A DNA stretch of 64,000 bases from Candidatus Villigracilis proximus (GTDB lineage: Bacteria; Chloroflexota; Anaerolineae; Anaerolineales; Villigracilaceae): the NCBI GenBank assembly GCA_016715195.1, contig JADKBB010000010.1, forward strand, positions 1 through 64,000, in the 5' to 3' direction. Numbering within the stretch: position 1 is the first letter of the stretch; each line of letters opens with the position of its first letter. Made by a program: the position numbers and the translations under genes. The notes under the pieces are model-generated. The model saw nothing but the letters and a program-made list of their open reading frames with translations. It made no database searches and was not told the origin of the DNA. This document shows positions 32,291 through 40,572 of this stretch, in pieces.

Positions 32291-32306
32291 TGGCGGGATT
32301 CGAATA
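32291..32306 (-). other. tRNA 3'-end-like fragment
   Basis: Directly after the terminator, the sequence TGGCGGGATTCGAA repeats the CCA/T-arm start of the intact tRNA-Ser at 32375. The rest of a tRNA is absent. It may be a remnant of a duplicated or deleted tRNA gene. It is short and could be coincidence. Confidence 0.35.
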
Positions 32307-32337
32307 TCATCCCCCCTGTGGGGACCAAAGACTGAAT

Positions 32338-32370
32338 GCAAAAACGCGCCCCTTGCGGAGCGCGTTTTTG
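32338..32370 (-). terminator. terminator downstream of the tRNA-Ser genes
   Basis: AAAAACGCGC on one side and GCGCGTTTTT on the other, with CCCTTGCGGA between. It lies a few bases beyond the 3' end of tRNA-Ser(GCT) in the direction of its transcription and carries T runs on both strands. Confidence 0.75.
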
Positions 32371-32374
32371 TGTA

Positions 32375-32464
32375 TGGCGGGGAGGGCGGGATTCGAACCC
32401 GCGACTGGTTTTACCCAGCACTCACTTAGCAGGCGAGCCCATTCAGCCACTCTGGCACCTCCCC
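32375..32464 (-). tRNA. tRNA-Ser (GCT anticodon)
   Basis: On the minus strand the gene starts GGGGAGGTGCC and ends in GGCGGGGAGG-pairing bases plus an encoded CCA (TGG at 32375-32377). It has a D-arm AGTGGCTGAATGG, an anticodon loop CTGCTAA with GCT, the long variable arm expected for tRNA-Ser, and a T-arm with GGTTCGAATCC. It decodes AGC and AGU. Length is 90 nt including CCA. Confidence 0.96.
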
Positions 32465-32547
32465 AGTTTTTTGTAGTAGCGACTTCTTACATTCGGCTAG
32501 TCGCACAAGGACAGTTGCTAAAGCTGTCACTACGGATTAAATCAGCC

Positions 32548-32635
32548 TGGCGGAGGGGGTGGGATTCGAACCCACGTTGGTGTGACCCAAACATGTTTTC
32601 AAGACATGCGCCTTCAGCCGCTCGGCCACCCCTCC
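32548..32635 (-). tRNA. tRNA-Ser (TGA anticodon)
   Basis: Minus strand, starting GGAGGGGTGGCCGAG and ending with an encoded CCA (TGG at 32548-32550). The anticodon loop is CTTGAAA with TGA, there is a long class II variable arm, and the T-arm has GGTTCGAATCC. It decodes UCA-family serine codons. It lies upstream of tRNA-Ser(GCT) with 83 bp between, so the two are probably co-transcribed and stopped at 32338-32370. Confidence 0.96.
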
Positions 32636-32657
32636 AGGCGAAAGCGATTTTACCATA

Positions 32658-32663
32658 TATAAT
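32658..32663 (+). promoter_or_regulatory. -10 box of a leaderless or near-leaderless gene
   Basis: TATAAT ends eight bases before the ATG at 32672. There is no room for a Shine-Dalgarno sequence, so transcription probably starts at or just before the start codon. No good -35 is visible. Confidence 0.6.
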
Positions 32664-32671
32664 CAATCATC

Positions 32672-34202
32672 ATGCAAAAACAAACGGACTACGATGTCAT
32701 TATCATCGGCGCGGGAGTGGCCGGGCTCACCGCTGCCCTCCATCTCGCCGAGCGCGGACTGAAACCACTGATCCTCGAAGCGGGTGAAATTGCGGGCGGG
32801 CGTCTTTCAGGGAATAAAGAAATAAAGATAAAAGACCAGAGTTTTCCCTCTGAACATGGCGTGCATGGCATCTGGTCATCGTATGTTAATCTCAGGCACA
32901 TGCTAAAACGGCATGAGGTCGTTTCGCAATATATCCCTGCGCTTGACGAACAATGGATCTATCGTGTGGGCAATTCAGTGCGTCGCGTGCCGATCGGCAA
33001 AACAATTCGTCGCAGCATGATCCCTGCGCCGTTTCATTACATTCAATTATTTTTTTCACCAGGCTTTTGGGGCATGTTAACCCTGCGCGATCTGCTTTCC
33101 ATTTTCAATGTCTGGTCTGTGCTGGTGATGGCGATCGGGATTGATCCCTTCGTCGAAGATCAGCCGCTCGCGGGGTTAACCTTTGGCAAAACACTTAAAC
33201 GCTGGGGGCCGGCCTTTCGTTCGCTATTTTTTGGTCTCACCCGCAACGGCCTCGCCACCGACCCTGATGAAGTCCCTCTGGCGGGCTTCCTTGCCTTCCT
33301 GCGCTTCTACACGCTCATGCGCCGCGATGCCTGGGCATTTGAGTATCTTCCCAACGGCGGCGGCGATGTCTGCGAAAAACTGTCAGCGAAGATCATGAAT
33401 CTCGGAGGCGAGTTCAGGTTCAAGTCCAGAGTGATGCGGACGCTGCGCGGGATGGGGACTGGATCGCTCACTGGGAGCGGGATGGACTCACAGGCGCTGA
33501 CTCTGCCCCATTTATCATCCCTCGCATCTGACTCACCCGCAGCTGGTTCAATTATCAAAAGCAGTTTTCCCTGCTGAGACATTTTTCTTCCCGCATGGAC
33601 TCGGCCACGCAGTCATCCGTTTGTGGTTTGATGCGCAGCCAAGAAAAGGACCCGAGTCTGGAATGTTCAGCGGCGATTTTGTGATGCATAATTTTTTCTG
33701 GCTTGAAAAAATTTATGCGCATTATAAAAAATGGCACGAAGAAACAGGCGGTACTTGCATTGAAGTGCATGTCTATGGCCCGCAAAAAGTACTGGCGCAG
33801 CCCGATGCGGTTTTGATCGCCAATGTCATCACTGATTTTTATCGCGCATTCCCCGAATTAAAAGGACATTTGATCGCGCCGTATTTACAGCGCAACGAGG
33901 CCACACATACACTGCCTGAGATCGGCGAGCGCGGCACACATCTTGGAATTGAAACACCGTGGGAAAATTTATTCTGCGCGGGTGATTGGGTTCGTCACGA
34001 AACGCCCGCCTTCTTTTTGGAACGCGCCTGCGTAACCGGCATGGAAGCCGCCAACCGCGTACTCACCGCGCGCGACATGGAAACATGGGATATAAAATCA
34101 TCTCCCCCGCCCGAGCCAATGGCCGCATGGATCGAAAGTTTAATGATGAAGGGCAGGAAGAATAGAAGAAAGAGAGTAATAAGTAAAAAGGTTGAAAGTT
34201 AA
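32672..34202 (+). CDS. FAD-dependent oxidoreductase, phytoene-desaturase/amine-oxidase type, frameshifted
   Basis: The N-terminal dinucleotide motif is DVIIIGAGVAGLTAALHLAE with LEAGEIAGGRLSG directly after, typical of the flavin amine oxidase and carotenoid desaturase superfamily. The middle has FEYLPNGGGDVCEKLSAKI. Two breaks between 33440 and 33560 shift frame. The C-terminal part has FFFPHGLGHAVIRLWFD, EVHVYGPQKVLAQPDAV and the FAD-closing segment TPWENLFCAGDWVRHETPAF. Total length is about 510 residues. The substrate is unknown: a carotenoid-type hydrocarbon or an amine are both possible. No carotenoid genes are nearby. Confidence 0.8.
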
Positions 34203-34292
34203 TTAACTTTCAACCTTTTTATCGTTGATGTATTTGCCGAAAAGTTTTTATCACAAAGTAAAAAAACAGCGTCACTCCGCGTCGCTTTCTCC

Positions 34293-34366
34293 TTCTCACT
34301 TCTCACTTCTCACTTCTCACTTCTCACTTCTCACTCTCACTTCTCACTTCACTTCACTCTCACTCT
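34293..34366. repeat. heptanucleotide repeat array (TTCTCAC)
   Basis: About six uninterrupted copies of TTCTCAC (34293-34334) are followed by degenerate copies (TCTCAC, TTCTCAC, TTCAC twice, TCTCAC). It lies at the 3' end of kbl and reaches its last codons, which encode EKSESEVK. The same heptamer occurs in the DEAD helicase at 53793-53806. Confidence 0.9.
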
Positions 34367-35545
34367 TCTCCAAATCACCCCAACTTCTTCCCACCAACTC
34401 AACAGCATCCAAACCTTTGTCGAGATCATCCTTCGCGTGCGCAGCCGAGATCATCACGCGGATTCGCGCCTTGCCTTGCGGCACGGTTGGGAAGCCAAGC
34501 GCCATCGCAAAGACACCTGCATCAAATAACTCACGGCTGAATTGTTGCGCCAGCGGAGCTTCGCCGAGCATGACAGGCGTGATCGGGTTTCAGTCACGCC
34601 GGTATTAAATCCGAGAGTCTTCATTTCGGCTTTGAAATATTTGGCGTTTTCCCACAGCTTATCCACAAGTTGAGTTGAGTCTTCGAGCAGATCAACCGCC
34701 GCGAGACAAGCCGCCGCATCGGGCACAGTCACCGCTGACGAAAACAGGAACGGGCGTCCGCGCTGACGCAGCCAATCAATAATGACCTGTTTACCGGCAA
34801 TGATTCCGCCCACCACACCAAAAGCTTTAGACATCGTACCCACTTCCACATCCACTTTGCCGTGCAGGCCGAAGTGATCCACAATACCACGTCCGCCTTT
34901 GCCGAGCACACCTTCGCCGTGCGCATCATCGACCATCAACAGAATATCGTACTTCTTCGCCACTTCATAAATATCAGGCAGCGGCGCAATATCACCGTCC
35001 ATGCTGAAGACGCCGTCGGTCACGATCAACGCGCGCCGATATTGACTCAAGTTGGCCTTGATCTGTTCTTCCAATGATTTCACATCATTATGCTCATAAG
35101 GAATAATTTTCGCGCCAGATAAACGCGCGCCGTCAATGATCGAAGCGTGATTCAATCTATCTGAAAAGATCACATCTTCCTTGCCAACCAGCACAGGAAT
35201 CACCGCTAAATTTGCAGTGAAGCCCGATTGAAAAGTGATCGCGGCTTCGACACCTTTAAATTGCGCGAGTCTTTTTTCAAGTTCAACATGCAGCGACATT
35301 GTGCCCGCGATTGAGCGCACAGCCGCAGGGCCAACGCCCATCTCATCTGTCGCTTTTTTCGCAGCCGCCACCAGCGCGGGATGATTCGCCAGTCCCAAAT
35401 AATTATTCGAGCAGAAATTCAAAACCTTCTTTCCATCCACCGTCAGCCACGCGCCTTGCGGCGAGCCGATCGTGCGGATGTTGTTATACAGCCCCTGCGA
35501 TTTTAGATTATCGATCTCTTGCTGGATCCAATCAGTTTTTGACAT
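34344..35545 (-). CDS. kbl: glycine C-acetyltransferase / 2-amino-3-ketobutyrate CoA ligase, one frameshift
   Basis: PLP enzyme of the alpha-oxoamine synthase family that links glycine and acetyl-CoA to 2-amino-3-ketobutyrate, normally with threonine dehydrogenase. ATG 35545 has AAGGAG upstream. Visible are NFCSNNYLGLANHPALVAAA, SIAGTMSLHVELEKRLA, SDRLNHASIIDGARLS, MVDDAHGEGVLGKGGRG (PLP Asp and His) and VGTMSKAFGVVGG (Schiff-base Lys). A break near 34590 shifts into the C-terminal part EAPLAQQFSRELFDAGVFA and RIRVMISAAHAKDDLD. About 400 residues in total. AONS or SPT relatives share these motifs, but the N-terminus fits Kbl best. No tdh is seen nearby. Confidence 0.88.
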
Positions 35546-35621
35546 GTTGATCTCCTTGGTACAAATATTATAGCGACACAATAAAAAATGGGTGTCACAA
35601 ATACATCATGACACCCACTCA

Positions 35622-37229
35622 TTATTCTTTTCTAATCTCTGCCAGCAGCCCCAACTCTGTCAGCGCCTCTATTACTTTTTGGATGGCTCCTTCTTTGACA
35701 ACCACCGCCGTCGGACTTAATACTTCACCCAGAAATTTACTCGCCTTCGACTTGCGAATCTCTTCTATAATCTCGGGCCTGCTGACTCTTAGCACAAGCA
35801 GACTCTCCACCCGGGCCTCAGTGCCGTGCGCATCCCATTGCTTGAGCGCCTTCACCAGCGCTGGCGGGACCGTTCCGCTTGTATATTTCACCAGCAACGC
35901 CAGCAGCTGCTCGGCTTTCAGTCCCTGCTCTTTGGCATGTGTCAAAGATTGTGATGTGACTTGATATTTATATTCATCAGCATATTCTTCGCCCCACTCA
36001 CAGAAGCGCGAAACCTGATAACGCACAGCGCGGGAGAAATATCGAGGACGGTGATCTTTCCATTGGAAGAGACTGTGATTTTTCCGTCAAAGTCGAGGTC
36101 GAAGGTCCAGACTTTGACTTTCGACTTCAATACGAAACGCCGTTGCTTCCTTACCCGCTTCCGGGGAAGCCAGATCCGCCATGCCCAGCCAATGTAAAGT
36201 TTGAATGAAATATTTGATCAGCGCGCCATCCACTTGATCCCAATAGGCAAATCCGCGCAGGAATTGGCCGTCTGATTCACGCTTGATGAACCACGAGTCA
36301 TAGTCACCAGCGGGGCGTTGATAATCGGGGAATTTCTCCTTGATGTTACGCACAAAAGCGGGAATGCTCCACCATTTATTTTGCGGAACGGAATTCACCA
36401 GATCGAATAAAAATTCGCGGGTCACCAGTGGTTGATTCTTCCACTCGCCTTCACAGAGAATGCCGGGCAGCAGCCGCAGTTCATCAAAGGTCTGTGAAAC
36501 CTGCCATGCATCGACTAATGTTTTTAATGCATCTATACGTGAAGCTTCAAGGAAAGACTTGATCTTCTCCGCTTGAGGCGCGCCTTTTTTTAGTAGTTCT
36601 GCTGTTGTTAAAAGTGCTGTAAGCTGCGGGTCAAACTTCCAATCGGTTTTCCCCAAACGCAGGGCTGCGAGATAGGTGGTTGCATCATCAAGGATATGAT
36701 CTGACGCAGGAATCTCGAATGCTTTCTCAACCGGTGTTGCAAGGCGGCCTAATGGTTCAACAACTTTTCTACCCGTCTCCACCATTGCCTCTTTCATTTC
36801 TTCATCGATGATCTCGAACAGATCTTCGGGGATGTAGGCAAATTCCTGCGCGCCTTTATCGGCGTTGAAGAAGGCTTTGGCAAGCAAGGCGCGATAAAAA
36901 AGATTTTCTGCGGGAGATATTGGTTTCAGGTGCGGACGTTCACGGTCACGTTTGGCTTCGCCCATTTCACGGATCTCGCCGAATTTACGCGCGAAGGAAA
37001 CCCATTCCATTTTGCCGCCGGCTGCAACGAGGGAGAGTAGGGCGGCACGTGCGTCAGCGGAGAGAATCTCCATTGTTTCCCGAACAGCTTCAAAGTCGAG
37101 GAGAGATGCGGAGAGTTCTTCAGCGGCAGAGTCTGCTTCGGTTGAATCCAGTTCCAGTCCCCATAATCCGGCGACGATGCGCAAATGTCCCATATCTTTT
37201 TTTTGTAGTGAGTCAAGCAGGTTCGGCAT
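35622..37229 (-). CDS. helicase C3 (XPB-like) domain protein, frameshifted at a heptamer array
   Basis: A protein of about 530 residues found in Chloroflexota and Actinobacteria as a helicase-associated domain protein without its own ATPase motor. The N-terminal frame (ATG 37229) is helical, with SADARAALLSLVAAGGKMEW and WSIPAFVRNIKEKFPDYQRP. The C-terminal frames give NGKITVLDISPALC, YQVTSQSLTHAKEQGL, LLVLRVSRPEIIEEIRKSKA and LGEVLSPTAVVVKEGAIQKV, which fit the Helicase_C_3 family. Two frame changes lie in 36000-36130, the first exactly inside a heptanucleotide repeat array. Its cellular role is not established. A -10 box six bases before the ATG suggests a leaderless message. Confidence 0.72.
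36086..36127. repeat. heptanucleotide-register inverted array inside the helicase C3 gene
   Basis: Six consecutive 7-bp units: the right half is TTGACTT then TCGACTT, and the left half contains their near complements (CAAAGTCGA, GGTCGAA). The reading frame of the gene changes within this array. The encoded peptide segment (VKVWTFDLDFDGK) is absent from what I would expect of the family at this point, which suggests an inserted element. Confidence 0.6.
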
Positions 37230-37235
37230 TTTTTG

Positions 37236-37241
37236 ATTCTA
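37236..37241 (-). promoter_or_regulatory. -10 box for a leaderless helicase C3 gene
   Basis: On the minus strand TAGAAT ends six bases before the ATG at 37229. No ribosome binding site fits between them. Confidence 0.5.
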
Positions 37242-37275
37242 TCATCCCTTGCGCAGGCGGCGAAGGAATTTTATT

Positions 37276-38199
37276 TTATCCTTTTACAACTCTCAAGGCC
37301 TGCGGCAAAATTTGAAAATTTACACTGCGCAGGTTGCTTCCAAAGCTGGTAAATACTTCACCGTCAGCATGGATGTAAAGCGGCAGGTCTGATGTGATGC
37401 TGAAAGTTTTAAATTTCCCCATGCGGATCTGTTTGAAGCGCATGTGTGTGCCGTTCATGAATTCGGGCACGAGGCGGAACATGGTGGGACGGGAAACTTT
37501 GTTGACGGTCAAAAATTCCATGATGCCATCGTCATTTTTTGAATCGGGCGAGAGCATGAATCCGCCGCCTTCACGCGGACCATTGCACAGCGTAAGCATG
37601 ATGACATCCTCCTCCCATTTTTCAGTTTCTGTTGCGATCTGCATTTTTGCGGGATTATGATTCAAGATGATGGTTTGAATGACCGCGGTGAGATACATCA
37701 GAAACCCTTTGACAATGGGCAGTTTGTGCGTGCGGATGGTGACCACTGCGTCAAAGCCAATACCGAGAGTGTTATCAAAATATTCCCTGCGGCCATGTTC
37801 ATCAGTCATTAAGCCGATATCTATCGCATGAATATTTTCGGCCTTGAGCGCGTGCGCCAGCGCGTGTGATGATTTTTGCGTTATCCCCATGGCGTAAGCA
37901 AAGTCATTGCCGGAACCGATCGGGACGATGCCCAACACCGGTCGTTTCTCTTCCGGGACTTGCATCAGTCCATTCATTACTTCATGCACAGTTCCATCTC
38001 CGCCCAAGGCAACCACCATGTCGTACCCTTCTTCTGCGGCTTGTCTGGCAAGCTCAATGGCGTGAGTGGGATAAACCGTTCCGCTCCAGGTCAATTCGCC
38101 TTTGAATTCCTGCGCAACCGGGCGCAGGTCATTGGCTGTTTTCCAGGCTCGTCCCATGTCGGCCATGGGATTAAGAATGAGTTTTACTTTACGGGGCAT
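37276..38199 (-). CDS. diacylglycerol/lipid kinase family protein
   Basis: Intact, 307 residues, ATG 38199 preceded by AGGAG. The catalytic domain shows KLILNPMADMGRAWKTAND, the MVVALGGDGTVHEVMNGL nucleotide motif and LGIVPIGSGNDFAYAMGI. The C-terminal half (GIGFDAVVTIRTHKLPIVKG, CNGPREGGGFMLSPDSKNDD, then LPLYIHADGEV) matches the YegS/DgkB/LCB5 family. It phosphorylates a lipid such as diacylglycerol, probably at the inner face of the membrane. The precise substrate cannot be read from the sequence. Confidence 0.9.
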   Translation of the reverse strand: MPRKVKLILNPMADMGRAWKTANDLRPVAQEFKGELTWSGTVYPTHAIELARQAAEEGYDMVVALGGDGTVHEVMNGLMQVPEEKRPVLGIVPIGSGNDFAYAMGITQKSSHALAHALKAENIHAIDIGLMTDEHGRREYFDNTLGIGFDAVVTIRTHKLPIVKGFLMYLTAVIQTIILNHNPAKMQIATETEKWEEDVIMLTLCNGPREGGGFMLSPDSKNDDGIMEFLTVNKVSRPTMFRLVPEFMNGTHMRFKQIRMGKFKTFSITSDLPLYIHADGEVFTSFGSNLRSVNFQILPQALRVVKG

Positions 38200-38272
38200 G
38201 ATGGCTCCTAGAATTGGAATTTAAATATATAACCCCGCAATCCCATCAAAGTGGCTGGTTATCTATAATTAT

Positions 38273-39541
38273 TTATCGGCTGGTTTTTATTTTTATCTCA
38301 TGCAGCGGACCTGTGGCTCCGCTTGCGACCACATATTTTCCACGATGATGTTTTTTGGCTTGATACAAGGCAATATCTGCCGCGCGCAGCAGATCGCCTC
38401 CATTTTGAGCATGGATCGGATACACAGCGATACCGGCAGTAATGCCAAGTTTTATTTTACTTGTGTCCTGACTGCCATTATGTGGAAGCGAATACCCGGC
38501 CATTAATTCAAATATCTTGGTGGTCACGCTTTGGGCTTCGGTCACACCGGAGTTCCGCATGATCAGGGTTAATTCATCGCCGCCATAACGGGCAAGAAAA
38601 TCAGTGGCGCGCATATTTTGCGCAAGATAATTAAATGAGGAATAAAGGATCTCATCTCCAAACGCATGTCCGTATGTATCATTGACTAATTTGAATCCAT
38701 CAAGATCCATCATGACCACAGAGAATTGAGTTTCCATGCGGCGCGCGTACCGCACTTCTTCCTGCAAACGCTCATCCAACGCATGACGATTGGGAAGTCC
38801 GGTGACGCTATCTGTATAAGCCTGCTGTGTCATTCGCCTGTGCAGGCTGGCATTGGAAATGGCGGCGGCGGCCTGGTCGGCAAGCAAGCCAAGCAGACGC
38901 AGCTCAGAACGCGTAAACGCGCCAATAATGGAACGTGAAAGATTCATCACGCCGACAATTGAATTGTTAAATTTCAGGGGAATGCCAATGATCGAACCGC
39001 TCCAGGTATTCATTCCGTCCTTATAAAGCGCATGGTTTTGGATATCCTCCACCATGATCAATTCAGCTCTTTTTGCCACTTCATAGGTCAGTCCGCTTGA
39101 ACGGGGGAAAGCGATGGGTTTGTTTTGAACACCATCATTGGTTAGAGAAGCACCAAACTCCAGTTTGTTTTCATAGAATAAAAATATATGCGCGGCGCGG
39201 GCATTCTTTATCAGCCGCATGGCTTCCGCGACAACCGCATCCAAAACAGTTTGCAGGTCAAGGCTGGAGGTAAGGTTTAATCCGATGCGTCTGAGTGCAT
39301 CCAATTCATCGGCCTGTTGTTTTACCAGACTCATCAATGCGTGTCTTGAAATAATTTCCTGTGTATAACTTTTTACCTGATCATCCTTTTTTTGCTGTGT
39401 GGATGATGCTCCCGCCTCAATTAAGACTTGAATCAACTTTAAGATACCCTCCCGATCTTCAAGAGGGATGGTGTTATCTTTTTCAATAATTTCCCAGGCA
39501 CGCTGAAAAACCCCAGCACGCTTCTGATTTTCAGTGTTCAT
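38273..39541 (-). CDS. GAF-GGDEF diguanylate cyclase
   Basis: Intact, 422 residues. Residues 1-90 are helical and include a possible coiled coil. A GAF domain spans about 90-235 (SSLDLQTVLDAVVAEAMRLI, SSGLTYEVAKRAELIMVEDI, GSIIGIPLKFNNSIVGVMNL). The GGDEF domain spans about 250-410: SVTGLPNRHALDERL, MMDLDGFKLVNDTYGHAFGD and LARYGGDELTLIM. The active-site motif is GGDEL, a tolerated variant, and RATD five residues before it fits the inhibitory I-site. It likely makes c-di-GMP in response to a ligand bound by GAF. No EAL domain is present. Confidence 0.9.
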   Translation of the reverse strand: MNTENQKRAGVFQRAWEIIEKDNTIPLEDREGILKLIQVLIEAGASSTQQKKDDQVKSYTQEIISRHALMSLVKQQADELDALRRIGLNLTSSLDLQTVLDAVVAEAMRLIKNARAAHIFLFYENKLEFGASLTNDGVQNKPIAFPRSSGLTYEVAKRAELIMVEDIQNHALYKDGMNTWSGSIIGIPLKFNNSIVGVMNLSRSIIGAFTRSELRLLGLLADQAAAAISNASLHRRMTQQAYTDSVTGLPNRHALDERLQEEVRYARRMETQFSVVMMDLDGFKLVNDTYGHAFGDEILYSSFNYLAQNMRATDFLARYGGDELTLIMRNSGVTEAQSVTTKIFELMAGYSLPHNGSQDTSKIKLGITAGIAVYPIHAQNGGDLLRAADIALYQAKKHHRGKYVVASGATGPLHEIKIKTSR

Positions 39542-39684
39542 TCCTGCCTTTTTATCACGCCATAAAAAACATCACAACGACCCGTATGTACTATCTGGTA
39601 CAAACTTGTCCGATTATCAAACATTTTTCAGCGTCAATTATACTGTGTTAGAATAAAAATCATCCATTTAATTAAGAGGCAAAT

Positions 39685-40515
39685 GTGTCTGAATCACCGA
39701 AACCCTTCGATAAAAATCCCTCCTCGGGAACTTCGCAGGACAAGCCAGCTCCTGCCACACCCCTGAATCCACGCCAACGGGGAATCATCATTGGCGCATC
39801 TGATGGGATAGGCGCGGCGCTTGCCCGCAAGTTGACAAAAGAAGGCTATACCCTCGCACTTCTCGCCCGCCGTCAGGATAAACTCACAACCCTATGCAAT
39901 GAAATAAATACCAGTACCGGAGAAGTGCGCGCTTTGGCGTATGTGCATGACGTAGCTGAATACGACAAAGCTCCTGCGTTGTTACATAAAATCGTTGCAG
40001 ACCTTGGCGGACTGGATGTAGTGGTTTTCATGGCTGGTGTGAACTATCCGCCTGGACTGAACAATTACAACTTCGAAGGTGACCGCAAAATGATCGAAGT
40101 CAACTTGCTCGGCGCCATGGCCTGGCTCAGCCCTGTAGCAGAAATGTTTCAAAATGCAAAAGCCGGACAGATCGTTGGCATCTCTTCCGTCGCCGGTGAC
40201 CGCGGACGGATCGGCAACCCCGGTTACAACACCTCCAAAGCCGCGCTAACCACTTATCTCGAAGCATTGCGCAATCGACTCACCCGTCACGGCGTGAACG
40301 TGTTGACTGTAAAACCCGGTTTCGTAAAAACAGAAATGGTCAAAGCGGCACAAGGCGCAACCCCTTTTGCAATTGAGCCTGAAAAAGCAGCAGAAGATAT
40401 TTATCAGGCCATGCGAAAACGCAAACAAGTAATTTATACTGCATCCATTTGGCGCTGGATCATGCTCATCATTCAACACGTGCCATCGGTGATCTTCCGC
40501 CGCATGTCGTTCTAG
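39685..40515 (+). CDS. short-chain dehydrogenase, DprE2-like
   Basis: Intact, 276 residues, starting GTG at 39685 behind AGAGG. The first 30 residues are a Pro/Ser/Thr-rich extension. The SDR core has GIIIGASDGIGAALARKL (cofactor glycine motif), FMAGVNYPP, GISSVAGDRGRIGNPGYNTS (Ser and Tyr with Lys following) and LTVKPGFVKTEMVKA. The C-terminal hydrophobic, basic tail (RWIMLIIQHVPSVIFRRMSF) matches DprE2, which reduces the keto intermediate of decaprenyl-phosphoryl-ribose to arabinose. The next gene is DprE1-like, which strongly supports this call. A general SDR of another pathway remains possible. Confidence 0.75.
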   Translation: MSESPKPFDKNPSSGTSQDKPAPATPLNPRQRGIIIGASDGIGAALARKLTKEGYTLALLARRQDKLTTLCNEINTSTGEVRALAYVHDVAEYDKAPALLHKIVADLGGLDVVVFMAGVNYPPGLNNYNFEGDRKMIEVNLLGAMAWLSPVAEMFQNAKAGQIVGISSVAGDRGRIGNPGYNTSKAALTTYLEALRNRLTRHGVNVLTVKPGFVKTEMVKAAQGATPFAIEPEKAAEDIYQAMRKRKQVIYTASIWRWIMLIIQHVPSVIFRRMSF

Positions 40516-40525
40516 TCATCACTCC

Positions 40526-40558
40526 AAACCCTAAAGGTCTTCAAGACCTTTAGGGTTT
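40526..40558. repeat. 33-bp near-perfect palindrome between the dprE2- and dprE1-like genes
   Basis: AAACCCTAAAGGTCTT and its exact complement flank a single base. It lies ten bases after the SDR stop codon. It could act as a weak terminator (GGGTTTATTTTC on the plus side) or as an mRNA-stabilising hairpin in the operon. Its form suits an interspersed palindromic repeat. Confidence 0.75.
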
Positions 40559-40572
40559 ATTTTCAAAATCCC

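Noticed and set aside
34344..34366. Kbl C-terminal EKSESEVK as a conserved functional tail
   Set aside because: It is encoded by the edge of the heptamer array and so is probably repeat-derived.
34225..34608. Plus-strand open frame with repeated SHFSLLTSHFSLLT peptide
   Set aside because: It is antisense to kbl plus the heptamer array; the peptide pattern is a by-product of the repeat.
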